From an uncultured Desulfovibrio sp. (GTDB lineage: Bacteria; Desulfobacterota; Desulfovibrionia; Desulfovibrionales; Desulfovibrionaceae): a stretch of 64,000 nt of DNA. Made by a program: the position numbers and the translations under genes. The stretch covers positions 7,290 through 71,289 of the forward strand of contig URHE01000004.1 of the NCBI GenBank assembly GCA_900547595.1, read 5' to 3'. Positions 7,780-16,355 of the stretch are shown here, one piece after another (position 1 is the first letter of the stretch; each line of letters begins with the position of its first letter). The notes beneath the pieces were generated by a model. The model did no database searches and had not been told where the DNA came from. It was given only the letters and a program-made list of their open reading frames with translations.

Positions 7780-9246
7780 CTATCGCCTGTGTACCCGCGC
7801 CAGCGCTTTTTCCGGAGTGAGCGAGTGCAGATAGCGCACCCGCAGCCAGTAGGCCGTCGCGCTGAAACCCAGGGCCGCCACATAGGCGATCCAGAAGCCT
7901 TCCGCGCCAAGGGCGGGCACAAGCCAGTCCGTGCGCGCCAGCGCATAGCCCAGGGGCAGCCCGATGATCCAGTAGGCCACAAAGCAGATGACCGAAATGA
8001 TGCGCGTGTCGTTATACCCGCGCAGGACGCCGATGCCGGCCATCTGGAGGCCGTCCACGATCTGGTAGGCCGCCGCGAAGAGCAGGAGCCGCATGGCGAG
8101 GACCGTGACCTGCGGGTCGTCGTTGTAGATGTGGACGATGCTCTGGCGGAAAAGAATGGTGCCCGCGCAGATGAGCAGGGCGAACGCCACGCTCAGGGTC
8201 AGCGCCGTGAGCGCGCAGAGCCTGGCCTGCGCCACCTTGCGCGCTCCGAGGCAGTAGCCCACGCGGATGGTGGCGGTCATGCCGATGGCGAGCGGCACCA
8301 TGAAGATGAGGGCCCCGAAATTCATGGCGATCTGGTTTCCCGCCACCATGACCGTGCCCAGGGGGGCCAGAAGGATGGCGCTCAGGGCGAAGAGCGAAAC
8401 TTCAAAAAAAAGCGCCAGCGCGCCGGGAAAGCCGATGCGCAGGGCACGGAACATGAGCGGGAAGTCAAAGACCGGGCCGTCATCTTCCGGGCCGGGGGCA
8501 TGGCGCGCGGAGGAGCCGTCCCTGCGGCGCGCCGTCCGTTTGGCCCTGCTCCAGGGCAGCCAGGGCGCGAAGAGCGGCCGCAGGTCGCGATACTGGGGAT
8601 CACGGCGCAAAAAGCACATCATGGCCAGGCCCATGAACCAGTAGCACAGGGCCGAGGCCACCCCGCAGCCCACGGCGCCCATGGGCGGGAATCCGCATTT
8701 CCCGTAGATGAGCATGTAGTTGCAGGGCACATTGAGCGCAAGCCCCAGCAGGCCGATGAGCATGGCCGGGCGCGTGCGCGAAAACCCCTCAAGAAAGCTG
8801 CGCTGGTTGACGAAGAACATGAACCCCGGCAGCCCCCAGAGCAGGGCGCGCAGATACCCGCCCGCAAGCTCCGCCATGGAAGGCGAGAGGCCGAACGCCT
8901 CCAGCCGCCAGGAAATGACATAAAAAAAGGCCATCAAAAGCAGGCTGATGCCGAGCGTGAGCCAGATGCCCTGCCGCAGCAGATGCGCGGCGCGGCGTCG
9001 TTTGCCGGCGCCCACCATCTGCGCGCTCAGCGGCGGCAACGCCAGAAGGCAGCCGATGCCAAGCAGGGCCACCGGCGCCCATATGGAACCGGCCACGGCA
9101 ACGGCCGCCATGTCCTCGGCGTTATACTGCCCGGTCATGGCCGTGTCCGCGAAGTTCATGCCCGTCTGCGACAGCTGGGCGATGAAGATGGGCAGCCCGA
9201 TGGAATAGAAACGCCGGGCTTCCGTCCAGGAAAAGAAGGCCCTCAT
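7780..9246 (-). CDS. MATE family multidrug/metabolite efflux transporter
   Basis: This is an inner-membrane exporter of the MATE family (NorM/MdtK type), which uses a Na+ or H+ gradient to expel cationic drugs or metabolites. The 488-residue protein has about 12 hydrophobic segments in two similar halves. The first helix contains the conserved QTGMNFADTAMTGQ stretch (compare the VDTIMVG pattern). Between the halves (residues about 235-265) is a hydrophilic, Arg-rich insertion longer than usual. The gene starts 21 bases after mqnD and on the same strand, so it is probably co-transcribed with menaquinone synthesis. The substrate is unknown. Confidence 0.88.
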   Translation of the reverse strand: MRAFFSWTEARRFYSIGLPIFIAQLSQTGMNFADTAMTGQYNAEDMAAVAVAGSIWAPVALLGIGCLLALPPLSAQMVGAGKRRRAAHLLRQGIWLTLGISLLLMAFFYVISWRLEAFGLSPSMAELAGGYLRALLWGLPGFMFFVNQRSFLEGFSRTRPAMLIGLLGLALNVPCNYMLIYGKCGFPPMGAVGCGVASALCYWFMGLAMMCFLRRDPQYRDLRPLFAPWLPWSRAKRTARRRDGSSARHAPGPEDDGPVFDFPLMFRALRIGFPGALALFFEVSLFALSAILLAPLGTVMVAGNQIAMNFGALIFMVPLAIGMTATIRVGYCLGARKVAQARLCALTALTLSVAFALLICAGTILFRQSIVHIYNDDPQVTVLAMRLLLFAAAYQIVDGLQMAGIGVLRGYNDTRIISVICFVAYWIIGLPLGYALARTDWLVPALGAEGFWIAYVAALGFSATAYWLRVRYLHSLTPEKALARVHRR

Positions 9247-9267
9247 GGCCTGCCCCTTCCGATGGAG

Positions 9268-10167
9268 CTACGCGGAATCCTGCGCGTCATGCGTCGTCTC
9301 CTCCGGCCAGAAAAGCCCGGCATCGGGCAGGCCGCGCCCGAGGCGCGCCGCCGAACGTTCCACAAGCGTCCTGATGGCTTCTTTCCCCGCGTCTCCCAGG
9401 TTTTCGCTGTAGGGGGTGACAAAGGTGTCGATATGCGCACGCGTCACGGCATCGTCCAGTTCCTGCGCGTGCGCGCGGATGAAGTCGCGCGGGGCTTCGG
9501 GATGCGCCCAGGCGTGGCGCAGGCTGGCGGCAATGCCCCTCTGTACGGCGAGGGCTGCCGCCGGCGCGAGGCTCCGGCGGGCGGCGATGGCCCCAAGCGG
9601 CAGGGGGAGGTGAAACTCCCCTTCCCACCACTGGCCGAGATCGAGTATCCTGCACAGGCCGTGACGTTCATAGGTGAAGCGGCCCTCGTGGATGATGACC
9701 CCGATGTCGGCCTCGCCGCGGGTCACGGCATCCATGATGTCGCTGAAGAGCAGTTCGCGGCGTTCTCCGCGGAAGCCTCCGTGCAGGTCAAGGAGCAGAT
9801 TGGCCGTGGTCATGAAGCCCGGCACGGCCACGCGCGCCGTGCCCAGCCGCTCCGGCGGCAGGGACGCGCGCGCCACCACCAGGGGGCCGCAGCCCCAGCC
9901 CAGGGCGGCGCCCGATGACAGAAGGGCATAGCCGTCCATGATGCGCGAAACCGCGCCCAGCGAAAGCTTCGTCACATCCAGGCGCCCCTCCACCGCCAGG
10001 GCATTCAGCTCCTCCACATCCGCGAAATGCGGCACAAAGCGGATGTCTCCCGTCCAGGGGGCGGGAGCGGGCACACGCACATGACCTTCAAGAAGAGCAT
10101 GAAAGATGAAGGTATCATTGGGGCAGGGTGAAAGCCCGAGAGAAAGGACAAGCTGTTGGGCGGACAT
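9268..10167 (-). CDS. mqnD: 1,4-dihydroxy-6-naphthoate synthase MqnD
   Basis: MqnD converts cyclic de-hypoxanthine futalosine to 1,4-dihydroxy-6-naphthoate in the futalosine route to menaquinone. The 299-residue protein has the MqnD hallmark LGLSPCPNDTFIFHAL at the N-terminus, the DVEELNALA segment, and the HEGRFTYE motif around residue 158 in a periplasmic-binding-like fold. A GTG two codons earlier (10173) is possible, but the ATG at 10167 has GAGG at good distance. It is divergent from mqnE-mqnC-mqnA across a 138-base gap. Together these four genes cover the pathway except for the futalosine hydrolase step. Confidence 0.93.
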   Translation of the reverse strand: MSAQQLVLSLGLSPCPNDTFIFHALLEGHVRVPAPAPWTGDIRFVPHFADVEELNALAVEGRLDVTKLSLGAVSRIMDGYALLSSGAALGWGCGPLVVARASLPPERLGTARVAVPGFMTTANLLLDLHGGFRGERRELLFSDIMDAVTRGEADIGVIIHEGRFTYERHGLCRILDLGQWWEGEFHLPLPLGAIAARRSLAPAAALAVQRGIAASLRHAWAHPEAPRDFIRAHAQELDDAVTRAHIDTFVTPYSENLGDAGKEAIRTLVERSAARLGRGLPDAGLFWPEETTHDAQDSA

Positions 10168-10179
10168 TTTCACCTCACG

Positions 10180-10209
10180 TTGACAATGCCGACGGCGCGG
10201 CGATATGCT
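10180..10209 (+). promoter_or_regulatory. Sigma-70-type promoter for mqnE-mqnC-mqnA
   Basis: A perfect TTGACA (10180-10185), an 18-base spacer and a TATGCT -10 box (10204-10209) lie in the divergent mqnD/mqnE gap. The predicted start near 10216 leaves about 90 bases of leader. Confidence 0.5.
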
Positions 10210-10305
10210 GGCGGATACTCCCGACTGCCGGACACGCCGGCATCTTCGCCCGCCGGAATCCGCCGGCGCGGGATGCGCGCGTCAGGCGGCCAACAAGGAC
10301 TTCCC

Positions 10306-11478
10306 ATGCCAGACGAAGCATATTATGCGTCCCTCGGGCTTTCGTCCATCCTTGACAAGGTGCTTTCCGGGGAACGCCTGACCTTTGAGGACGGGCTTGC
10401 CCTGTTTGCCTGCCCGGACCTCACGGCCGTGGGCGCGCTTGCGGCGCATGCGCGCTTTCGCCGTCATGGCGATGCCGCCTTCTATGTGGTCAACCGTCAG
10501 ATCAATTATACCAATGTCTGCGTCAACGGTTGCCTCTTCTGCGCCTTCAGGCGCGATCATGAAGAGGAGGAAGGGGCCTTTGTCCTGAGCAGGGAGGATA
10601 TTCTCGCCCGTCTGGAAGCGGCGCAGTCCGGAACCTTGCGTCTTGATGAAATGCACATGGTGGGGGGCTGCCACCCGCGGCTCGGGCTTGCGTGGTTCGA
10701 GGACCTTTTGCGGACGGTGTCGGACCGCTGGCCCGGGTTGCCGCTCAAGGCGTTTACCCCTGTGGAGATCGCGCATTTCGCCGCGCTTGAAGGGATCAGC
10801 ACGCTTGAAGTGCTGCGGCGTCTCAAAGCCTGCGGCCTGCGGATGATGCCCGGCGGCGGCGCGGAAATTTTCGACGAGGGGCTGCGCTCCCGTCTGTGCC
10901 CGCACAAGGCCGATGCCGCCGCGTGGCTGCGCATCTCCGGCGAGGCGCACAGCCTCGGCATCGTGACCAACTGCACCATGCTTTTCGGTCATCTTGAAAG
11001 TCACGCCATGCGTGTGGACCATCTGCTGCGCCTGCGCGCGCAACAGGATGCCAGCGGCGGTTTCACCTGCTTCATTCCGTTGCCCTTTCTCACGGCCAAC
11101 AACCGCCTTGAACTTCCCGAAGACCGCACCGGCCCGGTCCGCGGGCTGGATCAGCTCCGCACCGTGGCCGTCTCCCGCCTTCTCCTCGACAATATCCCGC
11201 ATATCAAGGCATACTGGGTGATGCTCGGCCCCAAACTCGCGCAGACCGCCCTGTGGTACGGCGCGGATGACCTGGACGGCACCATCGTGGAAGAGCGCAT
11301 CGGCCATATGGCGGGCGCGGAATCCGCCCAGGGGCTGACCATTCCCGAGCTGGAAACCATGATTCGCGCTTCCGGCTTCCGTCCGGTGCGCCGCAATGCC
11401 GTTTTTGAACCCATGCCGGTGTCCGGGCCGGAAACCACCGCGTGCGGGGCCGCGGAGCTTCGCAAGGAGACATGCTGA
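10306..11478 (+). CDS. mqnE: Aminofutalosine synthase MqnE (radical SAM)
   Basis: MqnE is a radical SAM enzyme that joins S-adenosylmethionine to 3-enolpyruvylbenzoate to give aminodeoxyfutalosine, the second step of the futalosine pathway. The 390-residue protein carries the [4Fe-4S] motif C72-x3-C76-x2-C79 (CVNGCLFC). The VGGCHP segment distinguishes MqnE from MqnC, which has QGGHHP. The MMPGGGAEIF stretch is common to both paralogues. The open frame extends back to 10156, but the ATG at 10306 follows AAGGA and matches the family N-terminus. Its TGA overlaps the mqnC ATG by one base, implying translational coupling. Confidence 0.93.
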   Translation: MPDEAYYASLGLSSILDKVLSGERLTFEDGLALFACPDLTAVGALAAHARFRRHGDAAFYVVNRQINYTNVCVNGCLFCAFRRDHEEEEGAFVLSREDILARLEAAQSGTLRLDEMHMVGGCHPRLGLAWFEDLLRTVSDRWPGLPLKAFTPVEIAHFAALEGISTLEVLRRLKACGLRMMPGGGAEIFDEGLRSRLCPHKADAAAWLRISGEAHSLGIVTNCTMLFGHLESHAMRVDHLLRLRAQQDASGGFTCFIPLPFLTANNRLELPEDRTGPVRGLDQLRTVAVSRLLLDNIPHIKAYWVMLGPKLAQTALWYGADDLDGTIVEERIGHMAGAESAQGLTIPELETMIRASGFRPVRRNAVFEPMPVSGPETTACGAAELRKETC

Positions 11479-12614
11479 TGGAGTTCGCGCCCGCGCACAG
11501 CCCCTTTGATGAGTGCGGCCCCGATTTTGCGGATGTCGCCACCGCCGCCGGGAAGGCCGCCGCCGGCAAGCGTCTGGACCGCCGGGATGCAGAGGCCCTC
11601 TATTTCCGGGCGAGTCTGCACACCCTCGCGCGGCTGGCGCATGCCGCGCGTCTGCGCCTGCATCCCGAACCGGTGGTGACCTATGTAGGCGACAGAAATA
11701 TCAATTATTCCAATATCTGCGTGTGCGGCTGCCGTTTCTGCGCCTTTTTCCGGCCTCCGGAAAGTCCTGAAGGTTACGTCATCAGCCGGGAGGAACTCGC
11801 GCGGAAGATCGAGGAGACCCTGCGCCTCGGCGGCACCCAGATACTGCTACAGGGCGGCCATCATCCCGACCTTCCGCTGGAATGGTACGAGGACCTGCTC
11901 CGCTGGATGCGGGCGACATGGCCCAAACTGCACATCCATGCCTTTTCGCCGCCGGAGATATGGTTCTGGTCGGAAAAGTTCGGCCTTCCCGTGCCCGAGG
12001 TCCTCAGGCGGCTCAGGGACGCGGGGCTGGATTCCCTGCCGGGAGGCGGAGCGGAGGTGCTCCAGAACGACGTGCGCCGCCAGGTTTCGCCCAACAAGTG
12101 TTCGGCCGATGCGTGGCTCTCTGTCATGGAGGCGGCCCATCGCCTCGGCATGAAGACCACGGCCACCATGATGTTCGGCCATGAGGAGGAGCCCCGGCAC
12201 CGGCTGGATCATCTTTTTGCCGTGCGCGCCACCCAGGACCGCACGGGCGGTTTTACGGCCTTCATTCCCTGGACCTTCCAGCCCGCAAATACCCGCATCC
12301 GGTGTCAAAGTCTGCCCGCTCCCGCCTATTTGCGCCTGCTCGCCGTTTCGCGGCTGGTGCTCGACAATGTGCCGAACATCCAGGCTTCATGGGTGACCAT
12401 GGGGCCCCAGATAGCGCAACTTGCGCTGTTTTATGGCGCCAATGACTTCGGTTCGCTCATGATCGAGGAAAACGTGGTGGCGGCTGCCGGCGTTTCCTAC
12501 CGCATGACGCGCAGGGAGATCGAGGCCGTCATCCGGACCGCCGGATTCACGCCGGTGCAGCGGACCATGGACTATCGCCCCGTGGAGCCGCATGCGGCGC
12601 GCCCCGGAAACTGA
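11478..12614 (+). CDS. mqnC: Cyclic dehypoxanthinyl futalosine synthase MqnC (radical SAM)
   Basis: MqnC is a radical SAM enzyme that cyclises dehypoxanthine futalosine in menaquinone synthesis. The 378-residue protein has the cluster motif C81-x3-C85-x2-C88 (CVCGCRFC), QILLQGGHHPDLPLEWY, and a C-terminal YRMTRREIEAVIRTAGFTP segment typical of MqnC. The ATG at 11478 has AAGGAG eight bases upstream. An ATG at 11472 sits too close to that SD. The start overlaps the mqnE stop (TGATG). It is a paralogue of mqnE, so the two must be told apart by motif: the glycine-rich HHP box here is the discriminator. Confidence 0.93.
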   Translation: MEFAPAHSPFDECGPDFADVATAAGKAAAGKRLDRRDAEALYFRASLHTLARLAHAARLRLHPEPVVTYVGDRNINYSNICVCGCRFCAFFRPPESPEGYVISREELARKIEETLRLGGTQILLQGGHHPDLPLEWYEDLLRWMRATWPKLHIHAFSPPEIWFWSEKFGLPVPEVLRRLRDAGLDSLPGGGAEVLQNDVRRQVSPNKCSADAWLSVMEAAHRLGMKTTATMMFGHEEEPRHRLDHLFAVRATQDRTGGFTAFIPWTFQPANTRIRCQSLPAPAYLRLLAVSRLVLDNVPNIQASWVTMGPQIAQLALFYGANDFGSLMIEENVVAAAGVSYRMTRREIEAVIRTAGFTPVQRTMDYRPVEPHAARPGN

Positions 12615-12639
12615 CGTTCCCGCCAGCGAGGTCGTACAC

Positions 12640-13494
12640 ATGCCCGACACTGTCCTGCGCATGGGGCGCATCAGCTATCTCAACGTGCTGCCCATCTATC
12701 ACCCGCTGGAAGCGGGCATCCTGCCGCACGATTACGAGCTTGTATCCGGGCCGCCGGCCCTGCTCAACGACATGATGGCCCGGGGCGAACTTCATGTGTC
12801 GTCCTGTTCCTGCTTCGAGTACGCTCGCAGACCTGAGCGCTACTATCTCGTGCGTGATCTTTCCATCGGTTCGCGCGGACCCGTCATGAGCGTCCTGCTG
12901 CTGTCGCGTGTACCTGTGGAGGAACTCGGCGGTCGTGAACTCCTTATCAGCGGCGAAAGTCATACATCCGTGGCGCTGCTGCGGCTGCTCATGCGTGACA
13001 GATATCGGCAGCGGGTCGGTTATGTGACGGGGCAGGTCTCGGCGGCCCTGCGCTCGGTAACGCCGCCAGTGGCATTCCTCGCCATTGGCGATGAAGCCCT
13101 GCGCCTGCGGCGGCATCCGGAGTATCCGTACCGCGTGGATCTGGCTGAAGCCTGGCGTGAGTGGACGGGGCTGCCCTTTATTTTCGGCCTCTGGGTCGTG
13201 AGCCGCGACGCCGCCGACAGGGGCCTGTTCCGCAGTGATCCGGGCGAACTTTTGCGGCGCGGGCGCGACTGGGGGCTCGCGCACATGGATGTCATCCTTG
13301 ACCTCACTGGCCACGGTTGCCCCCTCAGCCGTGAAGACCTGGCACGCTACTATCGTGAAGGTCTGGTTTTCAGCCTTGGCGAGGAAGAACTGCGCGGCTT
13401 GCGTCTGTTTTATGAAAAGCTCGCCGGCACAGGTCTGATAGCCGCCGTTCCGCGGTTGCGCTTTTTCAAGCTGGAGCGCACCATGCGGGCCTGA
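12640..13494 (+). CDS. mqnA: Chorismate dehydratase MqnA
   Basis: MqnA dehydrates chorismate to 3-[(1-carboxyvinyl)oxy]benzoate, the committed step of the futalosine pathway. The 284-residue protein has the MqnA N-terminus MGRISYLNVLPIYHPLE, the VSSCSCFEYAR segment, and LLISGESHTSVALL in a periplasmic-binding-protein-like fold. The frame is open to 12592 inside mqnC, but the ATG at 12640 has GAGG nine bases upstream. It is the last gene of mqnE-C-A and is followed by a strong hairpin at 13576-13610. Confidence 0.92.
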   Translation: MPDTVLRMGRISYLNVLPIYHPLEAGILPHDYELVSGPPALLNDMMARGELHVSSCSCFEYARRPERYYLVRDLSIGSRGPVMSVLLLSRVPVEELGGRELLISGESHTSVALLRLLMRDRYRQRVGYVTGQVSAALRSVTPPVAFLAIGDEALRLRRHPEYPYRVDLAEAWREWTGLPFIFGLWVVSRDAADRGLFRSDPGELLRRGRDWGLAHMDVILDLTGHGCPLSREDLARYYREGLVFSLGEEELRGLRLFYEKLAGTGLIAAVPRLRFFKLERTMRA

Positions 13495-13575
13495 AGTGAC
13501 AATTATTCCGCGTTGTTGACCTTTCGGGCGCCCTGTTTCCCTTTCAGGAAATACGCCGTGAGTTGAGGCGGAGAG

Positions 13576-13618
13576 CCCCCGGCATCCAGCTATCGGCGGA
13601 ATGCCGGGGGCCTGTTTT
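13576..13618 (+). terminator. Intrinsic terminator after mqnA
   Basis: A perfect 10-bp stem CCCCCGGCAT / ATGCCGGGGG (13576-13585 and 13601-13610) with a 15-base loop is followed by CCTGTTTTCT. It lies about 80 bases after the mqnA stop. Confidence 0.7.
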
Positions 13619-13628
13619 CTGCGTCAGA

Positions 13629-14471
13629 TCACCGCAGGGCCGAGAGGATGGCGTCGGCCGAAACCTTGCCCAGGGGCTTGCCGTCCACAATGACGGCCGG
13701 AAGTCCGCTCACGCCGTAGTAGCGGCAAAGCTGTGTGGTCTGGTACATGTTCACGTTGCCCGCGTTGTAGCAGTATCTCGCCACATCCAGCTCGTCCGCT
13801 GCGGGGACCGGGGGGCGCAGCCGGGAAAGATAGCCGTAATGGATGGGATAGTCCGTGGCGTTCGCCGTGGCATCGTACTCGTTTTTGAACGTCCTGACGT
13901 TTCCGGCGCGGCGCTGGGCGGCCTTGACCTCATTCCAGCGGTCGAGGGCGTAGGTGAGATAGGCCATGGCCTGTCCGGGCCGGAACTGCGCGATCCAGAT
14001 GGCAAGCCCCAGAAGGTCCGTGCCGTAATTTTCCGTGCTGTTGCCGAAAACGACGATCTTGCATTGCTGCGGTGAAAGGGAGTGGCTGGCCTTGACCACC
14101 GCTTTCCAGACCTCGGCGCTTCTGGGCGAGGAAAAGTTCAACAGGACAAGTATTTCGTGCGGAGCCGTCCGTTCACCAAAAACCACGGGATAGATCTCGT
14201 TGCGCCAGTTCTTGCGATGGGCCGCTTCACCTTCGATGGTCGGCACCGCGCCCCCAAGGGCGCCCAGCATTTGCTGACCTTCCGCGCTGAGTTCCCGCGT
14301 ATTGGGCAGCCTTGTCTGCATATAGGGGTTGAAGGCATTGGCGCCACCGCCTGGGGCGGCGCCCGAAAGCGCCGCCTGTTCCGGAGCCGCGTTGCTTCCT
14401 TCCCGGTCGGTGGCGGCGCATCCCAGAAGCAGAAGCGCCATCATGAGTGTCGGCACAAGTCTTGCGTGCAT
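13629..14471 (-). CDS. Lipoprotein with DsbA-like thioredoxin fold lacking CXXC
   Basis: This is an exported lipoprotein of unknown role. The 280-residue precursor has a lipobox LLGC with Cys18 as the lipidated residue. The first mature residues are Ala and Thr, not Asp, so outer-membrane sorting is possible. A low-complexity linker (Ala/Gly-rich, about 20-50) leads to a segment resembling a DsbA/DsbG-type thioredoxin domain. EILVLLNFSSPRS aligns with the active-site strand, but the CXXC position is SSPRS with no cysteines. GVSGLPAVIVDG near the C-terminus resembles the cis-Pro loop. The ATG at 14471 has GGGAGAAG upstream. It follows cbiK by 23 bases, so the two are probably one transcript. 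A redox role would need a different active site; a binding or chaperone role is conceivable. Confidence 0.7.
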   Translation of the reverse strand: MHARLVPTLMMALLLLGCAATDREGSNAAPEQAALSGAAPGGGANAFNPYMQTRLPNTRELSAEGQQMLGALGGAVPTIEGEAAHRKNWRNEIYPVVFGERTAPHEILVLLNFSSPRSAEVWKAVVKASHSLSPQQCKIVVFGNSTENYGTDLLGLAIWIAQFRPGQAMAYLTYALDRWNEVKAAQRRAGNVRTFKNEYDATANATDYPIHYGYLSRLRPPVPAADELDVARYCYNAGNVNMYQTTQLCRYYGVSGLPAVIVDGKPLGKVSADAILSALR

Positions 14472-14494
14472 CTTCTCCCTCGTTGCTGAACTGT

Positions 14495-15286
14495 TCACGA
14501 CATGATGTCGCCGTCTGTCGCCTCGGCTGCGGCTGTTTCAAGGTGACGCAGCCATATTTCGGCTATGCCCGGATATTCAGCCATGCCCCTGAGCACGGGC
14601 AGACACAGACGGTTTTCTCTCTCGATGCGCGAGCGCCATGATTGCGCGCCCTCTCCGGCCATGTCGCGCAGGGCATGCTGTCCCACCACGGAAAGCAGGG
14701 GCATGAGCCAGACCCGCGCCGACGAAAGCCGGGGCAAAATATATTCCAGCGCCATGGCGCCGCCCATGGTGCCCACATGGACACGGGCATCCAGTGCCTC
14801 AAGTGCCAGCGCGAGGTCGGCATAGCGGGCCGCGGCCGCATGCCGCGCGCCGTGGCCCATGAGCACCACATCCTCGTCGGGCTGCCGGGCTGAGGGCAAA
14901 TGCCGCGCCAACGCCCGCGCCGCATCCTCCACATCAGACGGTGCGGCCAGGAGCGGCGCGCCCACCCGGCACCGCATGCCGGGCGCCTGATCCGCCTCGG
15001 CGGCAGCGGCGCACACTTCCTCGTGTTCCGCTCCGGCGATGGTTTGCAAGGGTTGCAACGCCACCTGGGTGAAACGTTCAAAACGAAGCCGCCGCAACGC
15101 CTTGCGGACGGAATCACTTTTCTGGCGCGCCCGCGCCAGACGTTCGCGCACCAGAGGCGAGGTGAACGCCCAGCGCACGGACCAGCCCGCGAAACGGGCA
15201 CGCACCATGCCGTCAAAAGCCTGCAACGCCTGACGGCCCTGGGGGGTGCCCGCGCCGAACGCCACCAGAAGAATCGCCCTTCTCAT
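14495..15286 (-). CDS. cbiK: Sirohydrochlorin cobaltochelatase CbiK
   Basis: CbiK inserts Co2+ (or Fe2+ in vitro) into sirohydrochlorin, supplying anaerobic cobalamin and possibly siroheme or alternative heme synthesis. The 263-residue protein has the class II chelatase pattern: ILLVAFGAGTPQG at the N-terminus and the metal-ligand set His145 (MGHGARHAA), Glu181 (ALEYILP) and His204 (GQHALRDMAGE). No signal peptide is visible with the start at 15286, so it looks cytoplasmic. Desulfovibrio vulgaris is known to have both cytoplasmic and periplasmic forms. The upstream ATG at 15328 would add 14 residues before the family N-terminus and is not preferred. It is followed closely by the thioredoxin-fold lipoprotein gene. 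Confidence 0.88.
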   Translation of the reverse strand: MRRAILLVAFGAGTPQGRQALQAFDGMVRARFAGWSVRWAFTSPLVRERLARARQKSDSVRKALRRLRFERFTQVALQPLQTIAGAEHEEVCAAAAEADQAPGMRCRVGAPLLAAPSDVEDAARALARHLPSARQPDEDVVLMGHGARHAAAARYADLALALEALDARVHVGTMGGAMALEYILPRLSSARVWLMPLLSVVGQHALRDMAGEGAQSWRSRIERENRLCLPVLRGMAEYPGIAEIWLRHLETAAAEATDGDIMS

Positions 15287-15387
15287 GCCGTTTCTTTGTA
15301 CGTCACTTGCCGGTTGGCCGCAAGCCACGCCGAGCGCCCGGCATGCGCTGGATGGCCGGGATACCCCGGCTGACGCGTCTTTCCGTG

Positions 15388-15416
15388 TTGACCAGCTTTT
15401 TCCTTGGCGCTAGAGT
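15388..15416 (+). promoter_or_regulatory. Candidate promoter for the RmlD-like/DUF3179 pair
   Basis: TTGACC (15388-15393), a 17-base spacer and TAGAGT (15411-15416) lie about 60 bases before the ATG at 15474. Confidence 0.45.
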
Positions 15417-15473
15417 CGCGCCAGATACCAGAGGCGTGCAGTGCATGGCCGCGACGGCAGCAGGAGGTCAGGT

Positions 15474-16355
15474 ATGGCGAAGGCATTGGTTCTTGGCGGA
15501 ACCACCGGCCTTGTGGGACAGGCTCTGGCGCGGACGCTCGCGGCCGCTGGCTGGGAAACGCGGACGTTCAGCCGCACGGAAGGCAATCTTCTCGATCTGG
15601 ACTTTCTGCGCGGACTGCTGGAAGCGAGTGGCGCCGATGTCGTCTTTAACGCGCTTGGCTGGACGCGCGTCGATGCCGCCGAAGAGCATCCCGAGGAGGC
15701 CCTGCTCGCCAACCGGACGCTTCCGGACGCGCTGGCCCGGACGCTGGCCGCGATGGGCCATGGGCATCTGGTGCATTTCAGCACGGATTTTGTTTTTTCC
15801 GGCCCGCATGACGGCCCGTGGCGTGAAACGGACACTCCGGCGCCTCTCAGCGTCTATGGGCGCACCAAACTCGCCGGTGAGGAGGCCGTCCTGAATGCCT
15901 TGCCGGACAGAAGCTGCATCGTGCGCACGGCCTGGCTGTTTGGCCCGGGCCGTTCAAATTTCGTGGATGTCATCCTTGAGGCATGCCGCAGGCGCGATAC
16001 CGTGAGCGTGGTGCACGATCAGGCAGGCTCGCCCACCTATACGCTGGATCTTGCCCAATGGTGCGAAAAACTTGCGCGGGCGCGGGCCATTGGCATCTGG
16101 CACGCTGTCAACAGCGGCGTGGCAAGCTGGTGCGAGCTTGCCAGCGAGGCCATTGCCCTCACCTCCGGACCGTGCCGGGTGGAACCCATTCCCGCCGCGG
16201 ACTGGCCGCAGGCTGCGCAACGCCCCGCCAATTCGGCGCTGGATAATGGCAAATTGGCGGAATTTCTCGGGGAAAAGCCGCGCCCCTGGCCCAGGGCCCT
16301 GCGTGAATATCTGTTTGGTGAATACCTTCAGGACCGGGGGGGGAACGGGCGTTGA
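15474..16355 (+). CDS. dTDP-4-dehydrorhamnose reductase family protein (RmlD-like)
   Basis: This is an extended short-chain dehydrogenase of the RmlD_sub_bind family. RmlD itself reduces dTDP-4-dehydrorhamnose to dTDP-rhamnose for surface polysaccharide. The 293-residue protein has an NAD(P)-binding GGTTGLVGQAL (residues 7-17), NALGWTRVDAAEEHPEEA as in RmlD, an STDFVFSG segment, the catalytic YGRTK motif (Tyr-x3-Lys) and a VRTAWLFGP stretch. The ATG at 15474 follows GGAGGT. No rmlA, B or C is in the window, so the substrate could be another dTDP/UDP-sugar. Its stop overlaps the TTG start of the next gene. Confidence 0.8.
   Translation: MAKALVLGGTTGLVGQALARTLAAAGWETRTFSRTEGNLLDLDFLRGLLEASGADVVFNALGWTRVDAAEEHPEEALLANRTLPDALARTLAAMGHGHLVHFSTDFVFSGPHDGPWRETDTPAPLSVYGRTKLAGEEAVLNALPDRSCIVRTAWLFGPGRSNFVDVILEACRRRDTVSVVHDQAGSPTYTLDLAQWCEKLARARAIGIWHAVNSGVASWCELASEAIALTSGPCRVEPIPAADWPQAAQRPANSALDNGKLAEFLGEKPRPWPRALREYLFGEYLQDRGGNGR

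Noticed and set aside
7321..9918. An 865-codon plus-strand open frame across the MATE and mqnD genes
   Set aside because: It is antisense to two well-recognised genes, has low-complexity Arg/Gly/Ala/His composition and no SD. High GC content removes stops from the opposite strand.
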